A stretch of DNA of 64,000 bases, from the NCBI GenBank assembly GCA_018333075.1, contig BORH01000019.1:1-64000 (forward strand), given 5' to 3'. The first letter of the stretch is position 1. Each line of letters begins with the position of its first letter. Origin of the DNA: Heyndrickxia sporothermodurans (lineage in GTDB: Bacteria > Bacillota > Bacilli > Bacillales > Bacillaceae_C). Below, piece by piece: positions 51,947 through 62,364 of the stretch. The position numbers were made by a program, and so were the translations under genes. The notes under the pieces are model-generated. The model saw only the letters and a list, made by a program, of their open reading frames with translations. It was not told the DNA's origin and did no database searches.

Positions 51947-52132
51947 TTAACTGATTTTTTCCTTCTGAATGATATTTCGTCTTTTTACTTTTATATAGTG
52001 CTTCATACAAAAGTAACCGATTAATTGATCCGTTTCCCAATCGTATACAGGTAAAACTTTTTCAATCTCTTCTCCGGCTTTTCGTAAACAATATGCACAC
52101 GTATTTTTCATGTCAAAATAGTTTTTACACAT
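51947..52132 (-). CDS. Small putative zinc-ribbon protein
   Basis: 61 residues; GAGGTG seven bases before the ATG. CAYCLRKAGEE and a later C-x2-H (FCMKHY) can form one zinc site. The basic tail VKRRNIIQKEK may contact nucleic acid. The family is not recognised; it sits between a thioredoxin-like gene and gatB. Confidence 0.6.
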   Translation of the reverse strand: MCKNYFDMKNTCAYCLRKAGEEIEKVLPVYDWETDQLIGYFCMKHYIKVKRRNIIQKEKIS

Positions 52133-52187
52133 TTTTTAACACCTCTGCCTTCAAAAAGTGTATACCCATATTTTGCTCAAAAGAAAC

Positions 52188-52216
52188 AAAGGGCAGAATC
52201 AAACGTTCTGCCCTTT
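52188..52216 (-). terminator. Terminator of the gatCAB operon
   Basis: AAAGGGCAGAA / TTCTGCCCTTT with a seven-base loop, right behind the gatB stop codon. Confidence 0.88.
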
Positions 52217-52221
52217 ACTAT

Positions 52222-53661
52222 TTAACGTTTATTTAATTCTTGAACTAATAGCTTATTCACTAACGGAGGATTTGCTTGACCTTTTGTTGCTTTCATAATT
52301 TGTCCAACTAAATAGCCAACCGCTTTTGCCTTTCCATTTTTGAAATCATCAATGGATTGTTGGTTGGAAGCCAACATCTCATCAATGATTTTTAATAAGG
52401 CACCTTCATCGGAAATTTGGACAAGTCCTTTTTCTTTAACGATCGTTTCAGGATCTCCGCCCTTTTCAACTAGCTCTTTGAAAACGGTCTTCGCAATTTT
52501 TGAAGAGATCGTTCCCTTTTCAATTAGTTGAATCATTCCGGCAAGACCTTCAGGAGTTAGTGCAATTTCATGGAGTTCTTTTTGCTCTGCTTTTAAATAG
52601 GCAGAAAGCTCACCCATGATCCAGTTAGATGCTTGCTTCGCTTCTCCGCCAACAGCAACAGTAGCCTCAAAGAAATCTGCCATTTCCTTCGTCATCGTTA
52701 ATACGTTTGCATCATATGCCGGCAATCCAAGCTCTTCAACATAACGTTTCTTCCGTGCATCAGGAAGCTCTGGAATTTCTGTACGCACTCTTTCCTTCCA
52801 CTCTTCATCGATAAAAATGGAAACAAGATCAGGCTCAGGGAAATAGCGATAATCATCGGAGCCTTCCTTCACACGCATCAATAATGTTTTTCCTGTTGCC
52901 TCATCAAAACGACGTGTCTCTTGGTCAATCACGCCACCTGAAGAAACGACTTCAATTTGACGTTTTTCCTCATATTCCAGCCCTTTACGTACAAAGTTGA
53001 AGGAGTTGAGGTTTTTTAACTCTGTTTTCGTTCCGAATTCCTTCTGTCCAACAGGACGAATGGAAATATTTGCATCACATCGTAAGGAGCCTTCTTCCAT
53101 TTTACAGTCGGAAACTCCAGTGTATTGAATAATCGCTTTTAATTTTTCCAAATAAGCATAAGCCTCATCAGGTGTACGAATATCTGGTTCAGAAACGATT
53201 TCAATTAAAGGTGTACCTTGACGGTTTAAGTCTACAAGGGAATAGCCATCGCCTGTATGCATTAGCTTTCCAGCATCCTCTTCTAAATGAAGACGTGTAA
53301 TTCCAATTTTTTTCTTTTCACCATTGACCTCGATTTCAATCCAGCCATGCTCTCCGATTGGTTTATCAAATTGAGAGATTTGATAGGCCTTCGGATTATC
53401 TGGGTAAAAATAATTTTTTCGATCAAATTTTGTTTCAGGAGCAATTTGGCAATTCAATGCCATTGCTGCTTTCATGCCGAATTCAACTGCACGTTTATTT
53501 AAGACCGGCAATACACCTGGATATCCTAAATCAACTACGGTAGTATTCGTATTTGGCTCTGCACCAAAATGGGCAGGTGCCGATGAAAAGATTTTTGAAT
53601 CTGTTTTTAACTCTACATGGACCTCAAGTCCAATGACCGTTTCATAGTTCACTTTTTTCAC
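52222..53661 (-). CDS. gatB: Asp/Glu-tRNA amidotransferase subunit B
   Basis: 479 residues, standard length. [20 protein letters not shown] begins the cradle domain; [40 protein letters not shown] and the C-terminal YqeY/tail domain ([16 protein letters not shown]) are all present. GatB holds the misacylated tRNA and the kinase site that activates the carboxyl. It forms Gln-tRNA(Gln) (and Asn-tRNA) with GatA/C. Third gene of the operon, 3 bp after gatA. Confidence 0.97.
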   Translation of the reverse strand: MKKVNYETVIGLEVHVELKTDSKIFSSAPAHFGAEPNTNTTVVDLGYPGVLPVLNKRAVEFGMKAAMALNCQIAPETKFDRKNYFYPDNPKAYQISQFDKPIGEHGWIEIEVNGEKKKIGITRLHLEEDAGKLMHTGDGYSLVDLNRQGTPLIEIVSEPDIRTPDEAYAYLEKLKAIIQYTGVSDCKMEEGSLRCDANISIRPVGQKEFGTKTELKNLNSFNFVRKGLEYEEKRQIEVVSSGGVIDQETRRFDEATGKTLLMRVKEGSDDYRYFPEPDLVSIFIDEEWKERVRTEIPELPDARKKRYVEELGLPAYDANVLTMTKEMADFFEATVAVGGEAKQASNWIMGELSAYLKAEQKELHEIALTPEGLAGMIQLIEKGTISSKIAKTVFKELVEKGGDPETIVKEKGLVQISDEGALLKIIDEMLASNQQSIDDFKNGKAKAVGYLVGQIMKATKGQANPPLVNKLLVQELNKR

Positions 53662-53664
53662 CCC

Positions 53665-55122
53665 TTACAGCTCTGGTTTTTCTTTATGATAATTCGTTGC
53701 TTGTTCAAATGCATGTGCCACACGATAAACAGTCACTTCATCAAAGTGTTTCCCGATTATTTGCAAACCAAGTGGTAAACCATTCGTGAATCCACATGGT
53801 ACAGAAATACCTGGAACACCTGCAAGGTTCACAGGAATCGTTAATAAATCATTTGCATACATCGTCAATGGATCATCGATTTTTTCCCCAATTTTAAAGG
53901 CAGGTGTTGGTGTTGTTGGTCCAATGATCACATCATATTTTTCAAAGACATCTTCAAAATCCTTCTTAATTAATGTTCGAACCTGCTGTGCTTTTTTATA
54001 GTATGCATCATAATAGCCAGAGCTTAGCGCAAAGGTTCCGAGCATAATTCTACGCTTTACTTCTTCTCCAAAGCCCTCTGAACGAGTCTTTTTATACAAA
54101 TCAATTAAATTCTCTGCGTTTGGCGTACGATAGCCGTAGCGTACCCCATCAAAACGAGCTAAGTTCGATGACGCTTCAGATGAAGACAAGAGGTAATAAG
54201 CTGCTGTTGCATATTTTGAATGTGGCAAGGAAACCTCTTCCCAAGTAGCTCCTAATCCTTCTAATACCTTTAAAGCATCTAGCACAGATTTTCGAACCTC
54301 TTCATTTACACCTTCACCAATATATTCTTTCGGAACAGCAATTCTCAAGCCTTTAATATCACCTGTTAAGCCTTCCACAAAATTTGGAACAGCCACATTA
54401 GCTGATGTAGAATCATGTGGATCAATACCTGAGATGGCTTGTAAAAGATAAGCGTTATCCTCAACATTTCTAGTGATTGGACCGATTTGATCAAGTGAGG
54501 AAGCGAAAGCCACAAGACCAAAACGAGAAACTCGACCATAGGTTGGTTTTAATCCTACTACACCACAAAATGCAGCCGGTTGTCGAATAGAGCCGCCTGT
54601 ATCAGAGCCAAGTGAAAATGGGACCTCACCTGCTGCTACAGCTGCAGCCGAGCCACCTGATGAACCACCTGGAACTGTATTTAGATTCCAAGGATTATAT
54701 GTCTTTTGGAAACCGGAGTTTTCGGTTGAAGACCCCATCGCAAATTCGTCCATATTTAGTTTTCCAATTGTGATTGTATGGGCGTTATGTAATTTTTCCA
54801 TGACAGTCGCATTATAAATTGGGTCAAAATTTTCGAGGATTTTACTAGCACATGTTGTGCGAAGATCTTTTGTAACGATATTATCCTTTATTCCAATTGG
54901 CATCCCATAGAGAAGCTGCTTCGATTCATCTGAACCTAATGCTTCATCCAATTGCTTTGCCTTGGAACGTGCTTTTTCTTCATCTAATGTAAGAAAAGCT
55001 TGTACTTTACTATCTACTTGTTGTATTCGTTGATAGGCTTCTTCTACAAGCTCAGAAACCTTAACCTCTTTTTTATGTAAAAATTCATGTAGCTCAGAGA
55101 TTTTATGATCAAATAAGGCCAA
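53665..55122 (-). CDS. gatA: Asp/Glu-tRNA amidotransferase subunit A
   Basis: 485 residues. The amidase-signature triad: Lys in [15 protein letters not shown], and the serines in [20 protein letters not shown] and [14 protein letters not shown]. It releases ammonia from glutamine for GatB. It is distinct from the amidase at 34299, which lacks this context. Starts 11 bp after gatC. Confidence 0.97.
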   Translation of the reverse strand: MALFDHKISELHEFLHKKEVKVSELVEEAYQRIQQVDSKVQAFLTLDEEKARSKAKQLDEALGSDESKQLLYGMPIGIKDNIVTKDLRTTCASKILENFDPIYNATVMEKLHNAHTITIGKLNMDEFAMGSSTENSGFQKTYNPWNLNTVPGGSSGGSAAAVAAGEVPFSLGSDTGGSIRQPAAFCGVVGLKPTYGRVSRFGLVAFASSLDQIGPITRNVEDNAYLLQAISGIDPHDSTSANVAVPNFVEGLTGDIKGLRIAVPKEYIGEGVNEEVRKSVLDALKVLEGLGATWEEVSLPHSKYATAAYYLLSSSEASSNLARFDGVRYGYRTPNAENLIDLYKKTRSEGFGEEVKRRIMLGTFALSSGYYDAYYKKAQQVRTLIKKDFEDVFEKYDVIIGPTTPTPAFKIGEKIDDPLTMYANDLLTIPVNLAGVPGISVPCGFTNGLPLGLQIIGKHFDEVTVYRVAHAFEQATNYHKEKPEL

Positions 55123-55133
55123 CTCTAACCCTC

Positions 55134-55424
55134 CTATTCTATAATTGATGGCACTCGAATTTGTCCATCCTTGCTATCTGGGGCATTTTTCAACACTTCT
55201 GCTTGTGGCAGCCCTGGTTCAGCTTTGTCCTCACGAAGGACATTGCGAATATCTAATACATGTGATGTCGGTTCCACATTCGTTGTATCCACTTCATTTA
55301 ATAATTCGGCGAAACCAATGATATTATCTAATTGCTTTGTAAATTTTTCCGTTTGCTCTTCAGTAAATTCTAATCTCGCTAAATTAGCAACATGATTTAC
55401 TTGATTCTTTGAAATTCTAGACAT
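55134..55424 (-). CDS. gatC: Asp/Glu-tRNA amidotransferase subunit C
   Basis: GGAGGTGAAGGAA precedes ATG 55424 (96 residues, usual length). [20 protein letters not shown] and [16 protein letters not shown] are GatC motifs. It wraps around GatA-GatB to stabilise the complex. First gene of the operon. Confidence 0.95.
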   Translation of the reverse strand: MSRISKNQVNHVANLARLEFTEEQTEKFTKQLDNIIGFAELLNEVDTTNVEPTSHVLDIRNVLREDKAEPGLPQAEVLKNAPDSKDGQIRVPSIIE

Positions 55425-55493
55425 TTCCTTCACCTCCGACACCCTTTTTCAGGTAGTTACAATATTATTGATAATAGCAGACTGCCCAGTATA

Positions 55494-55524
55494 TAGGCAA
55501 GGGAACAAGCGTGATTGCCTGTCC
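55494..55524 (-). terminator. Weak hairpin after the MFS gene
   Basis: AGGGACAGGCAA faces TTGTTCCCT with mismatches and some T residues; possible but imperfect terminator. Confidence 0.4.
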
Positions 55525-55532
55525 CTTTATAT

Positions 55533-56714
55533 TCATTCTTTTCCTTTAATAGGAATTAACGTCCCAATCGTAGCTACGATCGCACAGACAATAAATATAA
55601 ATATGATGCCTTTCGAGGCAATGATGGAAAGTGTACCGAATACGATTAAGTCAAAAACTGAATCCAAAATAGATAATAATGAAATCGTCGTTGCTCTTAC
55701 TTCTGATGGAATTCGATCATTGCTTAGCTGAGAATAAATCGGATACCGTACGGCACGGACAAATCTTAGTACAAAAAAAGCACCAATGATCATCCATAAA
55801 GCTTCACCGAAAATAGCCGATATGAGTAACCCGATGACAGCAAGCCATCCAGTCATATTCATTAATAAGACTCTTGAGAAGCGTTTCGTCATCCATCCTA
55901 CAGAATGAGAAGAAAAATAACCAATTATAGCAGCAATTGCGTATAAAATTCCGATAAACATGACCGGAAGTCCTGCATGGATAAATAGTGGCTGATTAAA
56001 ATAATCGTACACAGCTGCTGCTGGAATAAAAACTAAGGTTAAATTTAGAAACATCAGTAACAGCTGTGGCTGCTTTCGAATCACTTTAAGTCCTGCTGCC
56101 ACCTGTGAAAAAGGATTTTCCTTAGATACTGTAAAATTGGCAGGATTTTTTACAAATAATAGAAGTATCCATTCAATGACATAAAAGAATAAACCTAATC
56201 CAATTAACAGTTGAAATTGACTTTCCTTCAAATCCTGTGCAAAATAAGCGCCAAAAAGAACAGCAACAATCATTGAAATGAACCCAGCTGATTGAATCTT
56301 ACCCATAGCCTCGTCCATTCGGTCTTGTTCATTGCTCTCTTTTAAAGATTCATAGATTAATGCTTCATCAGCACCTGAAAAAAATGTAACAGAGAAACCG
56401 TTTAAAGCACTATACAAAAAGAATTGCCACGGCTCTTGGGCAAAAAACAATAGGCTGTAGCTACTCATTTTAATAAATGAACCTAATAAAAAGGAATACT
56501 TCGCACCATATCTATCAGCAAATACTCCAGCAGGAACCTCACCAAGCATAACGGCTCCGCTCCAACACATGAGCACAAGAAAAATATTTGCTTCCGATAG
56601 GCCTCTTTCCATATAAAAAAGCGTCATCACCGGCTGTAAAAAACTAATGGTCGAAAAAAACTCAACCCAAAATAAAATCGCAATATTATGCGATGCAATC
56701 GTATGCTTCTTCAC
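55533..56714 (-). CDS. MFS transporter (12 TM)
   Basis: GGAGA six bases before GTG 56714 sets the start (393 residues). VEFFSTISFLQPVMTLFYME and GEVPAGVFADRYGAKYSFLL (MFS motif A region) are followed by about eleven further helices. GRRR-type drug-exporter motif C is not clear. It could export a drug, sugar or metabolite. A short upstream peptide frame may regulate it. Confidence 0.85.
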   Translation of the reverse strand: MKKHTIASHNIAILFWVEFFSTISFLQPVMTLFYMERGLSEANIFLVLMCWSGAVMLGEVPAGVFADRYGAKYSFLLGSFIKMSSYSLLFFAQEPWQFFLYSALNGFSVTFFSGADEALIYESLKESNEQDRMDEAMGKIQSAGFISMIVAVLFGAYFAQDLKESQFQLLIGLGLFFYVIEWILLLFVKNPANFTVSKENPFSQVAAGLKVIRKQPQLLLMFLNLTLVFIPAAAVYDYFNQPLFIHAGLPVMFIGILYAIAAIIGYFSSHSVGWMTKRFSRVLLMNMTGWLAVIGLLISAIFGEALWMIIGAFFVLRFVRAVRYPIYSQLSNDRIPSEVRATTISLLSILDSVFDLIVFGTLSIIASKGIIFIFIVCAIVATIGTLIPIKGKE

Positions 56715-56788
56715 TATAAATCTCCTACTCTCCGATTGATTATTCATTTTTAAACGGAAAAGAAGCAGGAGTGAAAATATTTATTATT

Positions 56789-56845
56789 CTACTCTACTGT
56801 CACTCCTCCTTCTTGAATCAATGGTGTTTTTTGAACATTTCGCAT
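56789..56845 (-). CDS. Possible 18-residue leader peptide upstream of the MFS gene
   Basis: AAGGAGG is eight bases before ATG 56845, as good as any site here. The frame MRNVQKTPLIQEGGVTVE ends 75 bp before the transporter GTG. Another ATG in a different frame (22 residues) overlaps it. Efflux genes are often controlled by translated leaders that stall ribosomes, so a regulatory role is plausible; a secreted peptide is also possible. Confidence 0.4.
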   Translation of the reverse strand: MRNVQKTPLIQEGGVTVE

Positions 56846-56989
56846 TATTCATTCCTCCTTATAAATATTAAAAAAATTATATCATATTTTAGAATTCTGC
56901 TTTTTATATTTTCGAATTAGTAAGACTTGGTGAAAAACTGTCTTTCGTTCGGCTCGTGGCTTCCCGATTCGGGAGTTATTTGTGCTTTT

Positions 56990-57500
56990 TCGGGCTTTGG
57001 CTTATCGCTCGGGCGTTCTCTCTATATTTTGAGGCGTTATCTTCTTTTTTCAGGGCGTTACTCGCTTTGTTTTGGGCATTCTCCCTCTTTTTTCGGGCGT
57101 AGCCTTTCATTCGGGCGTTCTCTCTACTTTTTAAGGCGTTATTTTCTTTTTTCAGGGCGTTACTCGCTTTGTTTCGGGCATTCTCCCTCTTTTTTCGGGC
57201 GTAGACTTTCATTCGGGCGTTGTCGCTACTTTTTAAGGCGTTATCTTCTTTTTTCAGGGCGTTACTTCCTTTATTTTGGGCATTGCTTCTCTTTTTTCGG
57301 GCGTAGACTTTCATTCGGGCGTTGTCGCTACTTTTTAAGGCGTTGCCTTCTTTTTTCAGGGCGTTACTCACTTTGTTTCAGGCATTAATTCTCTTTTTTT
57401 TGGCGTAGACTTTCATTCGGGTGTTGCCTCTATTTTTTGAGGCGTCCATCTTCTTTTTTCAAGGCGTTACTCGCTTTGTTTCGGGCATAGCATCCCGATT
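56990..57500. repeat. 21-nt periodic array C (GGCGTT words) with 102-nt super-repeat
   Basis: Units such as GGCGTTATCTTCTTTTTTCAG, GGCGTTACTCGC... and GGCATTCTCCC... are 21 nt each. Every fifth unit (GGCGTAGACTTTCATTCG) is 18 nt, so four 21s plus one 18 make a 102-nt block repeated about five times. The minus strand reads as a Lys/Asn/Ala-rich pseudo-protein. This follows from the period and has no start signal. Confidence 0.88.
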
Positions 57501-57545
57501 CGAGCATCTCGAATTATCTCCTTCTTTAAATCCAGATATTTAAAG

Positions 57546-57580
57546 GAAAAATAACCTCTCATACAAATGAGAGGCTATTT
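57546..57580 (-). terminator. Terminator after aceA
   Basis: CCTCTCAT / ATGAGAGG with a four-base loop and TTATTTTTCC on the minus strand. Confidence 0.85.
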
Positions 57581-57591
57581 CTATTCATCTA

Positions 57592-58875
57592 TTAATTTGT
57601 GCTCATAAATTGCTCTGCTTCTGTTGATCCTTTTAATGCAGTGGTTGAGGATGTTCCTCCGGTGATTATCATAGAGACTTCGTCAAAATATCCTGTTCCA
57701 ACCTCGCGTTGATGCCTAGTCGCTGTATAGCCAAATTCCTCATTTGTAAATTCAGCCTGTTGAAGCTCAGTATAGGCAGCCATTCCTCTTTCTTTATAGC
57801 CTTTTGCTAATTCAAACATGCTGTTGTTTAATGCATGGAAGCCGGCAAGAGTGACAAATTGGAATTTATACCCCATTTTTCCCAACTCCTGCTGAAACTT
57901 AGCAATTGTTTTTTCATCTAGCTTCTTTTTCCAGTTAAAGGATGGGGAGCAGTTATAGGCTAATAGTTTACCTGGGAATTTTTCGTGAATAGCCTCTGCA
58001 AAACGTCTTGCTTCTTCTACATTTGGTTCTGAAGTTTCGCACCATACTAAATCGGCATATGGGGCATAGGCCAATCCGCGGGCTATTGCTTGATCTAATC
58101 CAGCTTTTGTACGATAAAACCCTTCTGGTGTTCGGTTTCCAACAATAAATGGAGCATCGTAAGGATCAATATCACTCGTAATTAAATCAGCTGCATTCGC
58201 ATCTGTTCTTGCAATAATAATAGTTGGTACTCCCATGACATCAGCAGCTAGCCGTGCAGAGATTAAGTTTTTCACTGCTGTTTGTGTAGGCAATAACACC
58301 TTCCCACCTAAATGGCCGCATTTCTTTTCGGATGACAGCTGATCCTCAAAGTGAACAGCTGCTGCACCTGCTTCAATCATTGCTTTCATTAATTCAAACA
58401 CATTCAGCTGACCACCGAAACCAGCCTCTGCATCGGCAACTATTGGCGCAAACCAATCGATGGAATCATCACCCTCCACATGATGAATTTGATCCGCACG
58501 CTGTAAAGCTTGATTTATCCGTTTCACAACATGTGGAACACTGTTAGCAGGATATAAGCTTTGATCTGGGTACATATGACCTGATAAATTAGCATCTGCC
58601 GCAACCTGCCAGCCGCTTAAATAAATCGCCTTTAATCCCGCTTTTACTTGCTGTACCGCTTGATTGCCGGTTAATGCTCCAAGTGCATGAACGTAGTCTT
58701 CCTCATGAAGCAGTGCCCATAGCTTCTCTGCACCACGACGCGCTAATGTATGCTCAATTTCAATTGAACCTCGAAGCTTTAATGCATCTTCTGCAGAATA
58801 TGTTCTTTGGATTCCTTGCCATCTTTCATCAAGCTCCCATGCTTCTTGTAATTTCATCACTTTTTCATTTGTCAT
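57592..58875 (-). CDS. aceA: Isocitrate lyase
   Basis: 427 residues. Catalytic KKCGH is seen in [15 protein letters not shown]; other marks are [22 protein letters not shown]-like [15 protein letters not shown] and [13 protein letters not shown]. It splits isocitrate into glyoxylate and succinate, allowing growth on acetate or fatty acids. It follows aceB on the same strand by 54 bp; a terminator follows. The glyoxylate shunt is absent from B. subtilis but present in several other Bacillaceae. Confidence 0.96.
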   Translation of the reverse strand: MTNEKVMKLQEAWELDERWQGIQRTYSAEDALKLRGSIEIEHTLARRGAEKLWALLHEEDYVHALGALTGNQAVQQVKAGLKAIYLSGWQVAADANLSGHMYPDQSLYPANSVPHVVKRINQALQRADQIHHVEGDDSIDWFAPIVADAEAGFGGQLNVFELMKAMIEAGAAAVHFEDQLSSEKKCGHLGGKVLLPTQTAVKNLISARLAADVMGVPTIIIARTDANAADLITSDIDPYDAPFIVGNRTPEGFYRTKAGLDQAIARGLAYAPYADLVWCETSEPNVEEARRFAEAIHEKFPGKLLAYNCSPSFNWKKKLDEKTIAKFQQELGKMGYKFQFVTLAGFHALNNSMFELAKGYKERGMAAYTELQQAEFTNEEFGYTATRHQREVGTGYFDEVSMIITGGTSSTTALKGSTEAEQFMSTN

Positions 58876-58929
58876 CTCATTTTCCTCCTCAACTTTTTTT
58901 ATTCAAATCTTTGAATCTAGTATTTTATT

Positions 58930-60513
58930 TTATAAAAGCTCATACCCTGGAATCGTTAGAAAATCAGTAAATTCATCTGATGTTATTAGCAGATCAAATA
59001 ACTGTACTGCTTCATCTAGACGATCGGTTGCTTCACCATAATCTCTTTTTATTTTTTCAATTTCATCTTCCTTAAGCTGTTCATATAATTCGTAGGATAC
59101 TTTTCGACCATCTTCTAATCTGCCTTTCGGATGACGAATCCATTGCCATAGCTGTGCACGAGAAATTTCTGCAGTAGCTGCGTCCTCCATTAAATGATCA
59201 ATCGGAGCAGCACCTCTTCCGTTTAGCCATGATTGAATATAAAGAATACCAACATGAATATTTTGGCGGACTCCCATTTCCGTAATAATGCCTTTAGGAA
59301 CCTCTAATAAGTCAGCCTCTGTTATCGTAATTCCTTGTTGCTTGCTGGTATGAATTTGATTGGGTGTGGGCATTTCACGATCAAATACTTCTAAAGCTAC
59401 TGGAACTAGACCTGGATGGGCCACCCATGTACCATCGTGACCGTCACTTGCCTCCCTCTCTTTATCCAGCCTTACCTTTGCAAAAGCTGCTTCATTTTTT
59501 TCCGGATTATTTTTGACCGGTATTTGCGCAGCCATTCCCCCTATAGCTGGGGCTTTTCTTCGATGACACGTCTGAATGGTTAACAAGGAATAAGAGCGCA
59601 TAAAAGGGACAGACATTGTGACAGCCGATCGGTCAGGCAGAAGCACATCTTCCTTGTTTTTCAGTTTTTTCAAATAGCTGAAAATATAGTCCCACCTACC
59701 ACAATTCAATCCGGCTGAGTGCTCCTTCAGCTCATATAAAATTTCATCCATTTCAAAAGCAGCCATAATTGTTTCAATCAAGACGGTCGCTTTAATTGTT
59801 CCTCTTGGAATGCCGATATACTTTTGCGAGAACAAGAAGATATCATTCCATAGCCTGGCCTCAAGATGACTTTCCAGCTTTGGCAGATAAAAGTATGGAC
59901 CTGTTTCATTCTGTACTAATCGTAAGGCATTATGAAAAAAATAAAGTCCAAAATCAAAAAGGCTTCCAGATATCGGTTGCCCATCTACGACAACATGCTT
60001 TTCTTCTAAATGTAAGCCGCGAGGTCTCACTATTAATACTGCCGGCTTCTCCTTCAAAACATATTGTTTTCCATCTGGTCCTGTGTATGAAATGGTTCGA
60101 CTCACTGCATCCCTCAGATTGATTTGCCCTTCCACCATGTTTTTCCAAGTAGGTGAAGTCGCATCCTCAAAGCATGCCATAAACACTTTTGCGCCAGAAT
60201 TTAATGCGTTAATAATCATTTTTCGATCAACTGGACCAGTTATTTCCACCCTTCGATCCTGTAAGTCATTAGGCAATGGTGCAATTGTCCAGTCACTCAT
60301 TCGAATAGGCTTTGTTTCTGGTAAAAAACAAGGCCATTTTCCTTGATCCAGTTCCTTCTGTCTACTATTCCTCTTTGCTAAAAGTTCCTTTCTTCTCGGT
60401 CCAAAATGTCTTTCTAGCTGTTCAATAAACTGTAATGCTTTCGGAGTTAATATTTCCTCATAACCAGGTTTCATTGAACCTCTCACTTCAATCCCAGCTG
60501 TTTGAATGCCCAA
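58930..60513 (-). CDS. aceB: Malate synthase A
   Basis: TTG start behind AGGAGG (527 residues). Family marks: ITGPVDRKMIINALNSGAKV, MACFEDATSPTW, LPKLESHLEARLWNDIF, GTIKATVLIETIMAAFEMDE and DGTWVAHPGLVPVALEVF. It condenses glyoxylate with acetyl-CoA to malate. It is first gene of the aceBA operon with a direct-repeat operator in the promoter region. Confidence 0.96.
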   Translation of the reverse strand: MGIQTAGIEVRGSMKPGYEEILTPKALQFIEQLERHFGPRRKELLAKRNSRQKELDQGKWPCFLPETKPIRMSDWTIAPLPNDLQDRRVEITGPVDRKMIINALNSGAKVFMACFEDATSPTWKNMVEGQINLRDAVSRTISYTGPDGKQYVLKEKPAVLIVRPRGLHLEEKHVVVDGQPISGSLFDFGLYFFHNALRLVQNETGPYFYLPKLESHLEARLWNDIFLFSQKYIGIPRGTIKATVLIETIMAAFEMDEILYELKEHSAGLNCGRWDYIFSYLKKLKNKEDVLLPDRSAVTMSVPFMRSYSLLTIQTCHRRKAPAIGGMAAQIPVKNNPEKNEAAFAKVRLDKEREASDGHDGTWVAHPGLVPVALEVFDREMPTPNQIHTSKQQGITITEADLLEVPKGIITEMGVRQNIHVGILYIQSWLNGRGAAPIDHLMEDAATAEISRAQLWQWIRHPKGRLEDGRKVSYELYEQLKEDEIEKIKRDYGEATDRLDEAVQLFDLLITSDEFTDFLTIPGYELL

Positions 60514-60537
60514 ATCATATTCCTCCTATATCATATT

Positions 60538-60592
60538 GTTATAAAACAGATTAACATTAATAAATGTATTATATAACAGATTAACAAAAGCG
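60538..60592 (-). promoter_or_regulatory. Direct-repeat operator of aceBA
   Basis: On the minus strand GTTAATCTGTT occurs twice, about 35 bp apart, each followed by a TATA-like stretch (one contains TATAAT). It lies 25-75 bp before the aceB start, where a regulator would control the promoter. The regulator is not identified. Confidence 0.6.
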
Positions 60593-60659
60593 CAACATGT
60601 TTCTAGAAAAAATATTCAGAAAAATTTCTACAAAATTCGATAAGAATTTTATAAATTTA

Positions 60660-60860
60660 TGAACCTACTTTTAAAAAGAACAAATACGCAAGTACCTTGA
60701 TCAGCCCGTTCTTTCACCAAGGAAGTCCGGGTTTTTACTTCATTGGGAAAGTCCAAATGCAGACTTTCCTTGATGAAAGGTTATTTGACCTCGAGGGGCT
60801 AGATGCTGGAGCTGGACGTAGACTTCCCACCTATGTAAGTAATCCACAAGTGAATATTTA
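60660..60860. repeat. Intergenic repeat-like segment with hairpins
   Basis: Contains GGAAAGTC / GACTTTCC flanking AAATGCA (60748-60771) and a higher-GC word CTCGAGGGGCTAGATGCTGG (about 60791-60810). This is like a dispersed intergenic element I have seen in other Bacillus genomes (from memory). There is no gene. Confidence 0.4.
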
Positions 60861-60876
60861 ATAATTTCCTATAAAA

Positions 60877-60904
60877 CAAAAAACAGACGGAATAATCCGC
60901 CTGC
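60877..60904 (-). terminator. Terminator after camS
   Basis: CAGGCGGATT / AATCCGTCTG-type stem (one wobble; minus strand) with TTTTTTG, 17 bp past the stop codon. Confidence 0.8.
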
Positions 60905-60920
60905 CTTGCTGAATTGTATT

Positions 60921-62084
60921 TTATTGATAAATATGAACAAACGGTTCCTTTTCACCCTGATTTCGAACAATAATTGCCTTTGGTCCATCTACAGAGGTAA
61001 CCGTTATTTCTAAAGAAATGTAATCCGGAAACGTATCAATGACTAGTCCTGTAATATATTGAGTGAATCCAATCACTTCTGCTTCCCCATAGAATTGAAT
61101 AGGAATCTCAATACTTAACTGGCTAAGCTGTTTATCTTTATATAATCCACGGCCAATGACACCATTATAATTTGGAAAATACTTTTCTACATCCTGTTTA
61201 AATTTATCAAACGTATTGGCATCTTCCCGATAAGCATTCGTTGTTTTTCCATCAGGAAATAGATAGTATTTCTCATTAATCTTTTTCCAGCCATCAATTG
61301 ATGAGCTACCCTCACCCACCTCTGTGTAGGCTACAAAATTACCAGGTACAACAGAATCTTTTGATTTCTGCTCGAAAAGGGCAATGGTAATGGGCACGTT
61401 TTTTAACCCACTCATATTGCGAAGGCGATGGAGCACCTCTTGAGCGATCTTTTTCCCCTCACTTAATGTATCAGGAATATCTTCCTGATATACAGCACCA
61501 TACTGTTCTTTTTGGTAATAATGAATCGTATTTAAGGCAAGCCCTATAACAACTCCACCTAGCTTTGCCGATCCTTTTTTTGTCTTTACTAAATAGTCAT
61601 GTTCAAGAATATGGGCTAAATAAATGGGACTCTTTTTATTTTGCTCATCAATTGAACCCTTTCCGCTCATTTCAGGATTCAATCCAAGGTTTTCATTAGC
61701 TGATAGTTTCTTTTCCTTTAATTGACTCTTCGTATATTTCCGATTGAGCCACGCATCAACTGTCTCTTTATCTAAATATTGACCTTCTTGAAATAAATAC
61801 GTGTCTGGAGAAAAGGATTTTTGCGCAACACGCATTAAGCCTGTTTCAAATTCTTGAATGTCATATCGTGTATTTAAATTATTTACAATCCTTCCTCTTG
61901 CTTTGCTTGGTTCAAAAGGGATGATCGTACGATAATATTGATCAGACACCTGATAATTAGGGACAATCGCTGATGATTCTTTATCATTTTTATCTTGAAC
62001 GATTTTATCTTCTGTTTCAAATTTCGGTGCGCAGCCTGATACCAACAATATGACAGCAGCGAACACCGGCAACCACTTTTTCAT
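60921..62084 (-). CDS. camS: CamS-family lipoprotein (YerH-like)
   Basis: 387 residues. Lipobox LVSGC (Cys about 18) anchors it to the membrane. The mature CamS domain includes YYRTIIPFEPSKARGRIVNN, LNTRYDIQEFETGLMRVAQK and SPIYLAHILEHDYLVKTKKG. In enterococci and staphylococci the signal peptide of the homologue is a sex pheromone precursor; in Bacillus (yerH) the function is unknown. It follows ligA in the conserved order. Confidence 0.9.
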   Translation of the reverse strand: MKKWLPVFAAVILLVSGCAPKFETEDKIVQDKNDKESSAIVPNYQVSDQYYRTIIPFEPSKARGRIVNNLNTRYDIQEFETGLMRVAQKSFSPDTYLFQEGQYLDKETVDAWLNRKYTKSQLKEKKLSANENLGLNPEMSGKGSIDEQNKKSPIYLAHILEHDYLVKTKKGSAKLGGVVIGLALNTIHYYQKEQYGAVYQEDIPDTLSEGKKIAQEVLHRLRNMSGLKNVPITIALFEQKSKDSVVPGNFVAYTEVGEGSSSIDGWKKINEKYYLFPDGKTTNAYREDANTFDKFKQDVEKYFPNYNGVIGRGLYKDKQLSQLSIEIPIQFYGEAEVIGFTQYITGLVIDTFPDYISLEITVTSVDGPKAIIVRNQGEKEPFVHIYQ

Positions 62085-62364
62085 GCTAATTTGCCACCTT
62101 TATCCCGTCCATTTTTTTATTCTGGCTGGACGCTTTATACTAATCATTTTAATAGACTTTATTAGTAATGATAAAGTTTCACAAATGATCAGCTTTTCGT
62201 ATTATTTATTGATTTTCGCATCCATTTTATTTCTAAAGTAATGTTAAAACATGCTCTTTTCTCTCAGTAAAAAAATTTCGATTCAAATTGAACGAGCATT
62301 TCAACTGTAAAAATCTTAATTAGATTTTTACTCGGTATATCATAACAAAATTTATGAAAAGAGC

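Noticed and set aside
56927-57388. Arg/Ser/Phe-rich 153-codon plus frame and Lys/Asn-rich 131-codon minus frame
   Set aside because: Both read through array C. Repetitive composition is forced by the DNA repeat and no start signal is present.
56990-57500. CRISPR array
   Set aside because: Units are contiguous and degenerate with no unique 30-40 nt spacers, and no cas genes are present.
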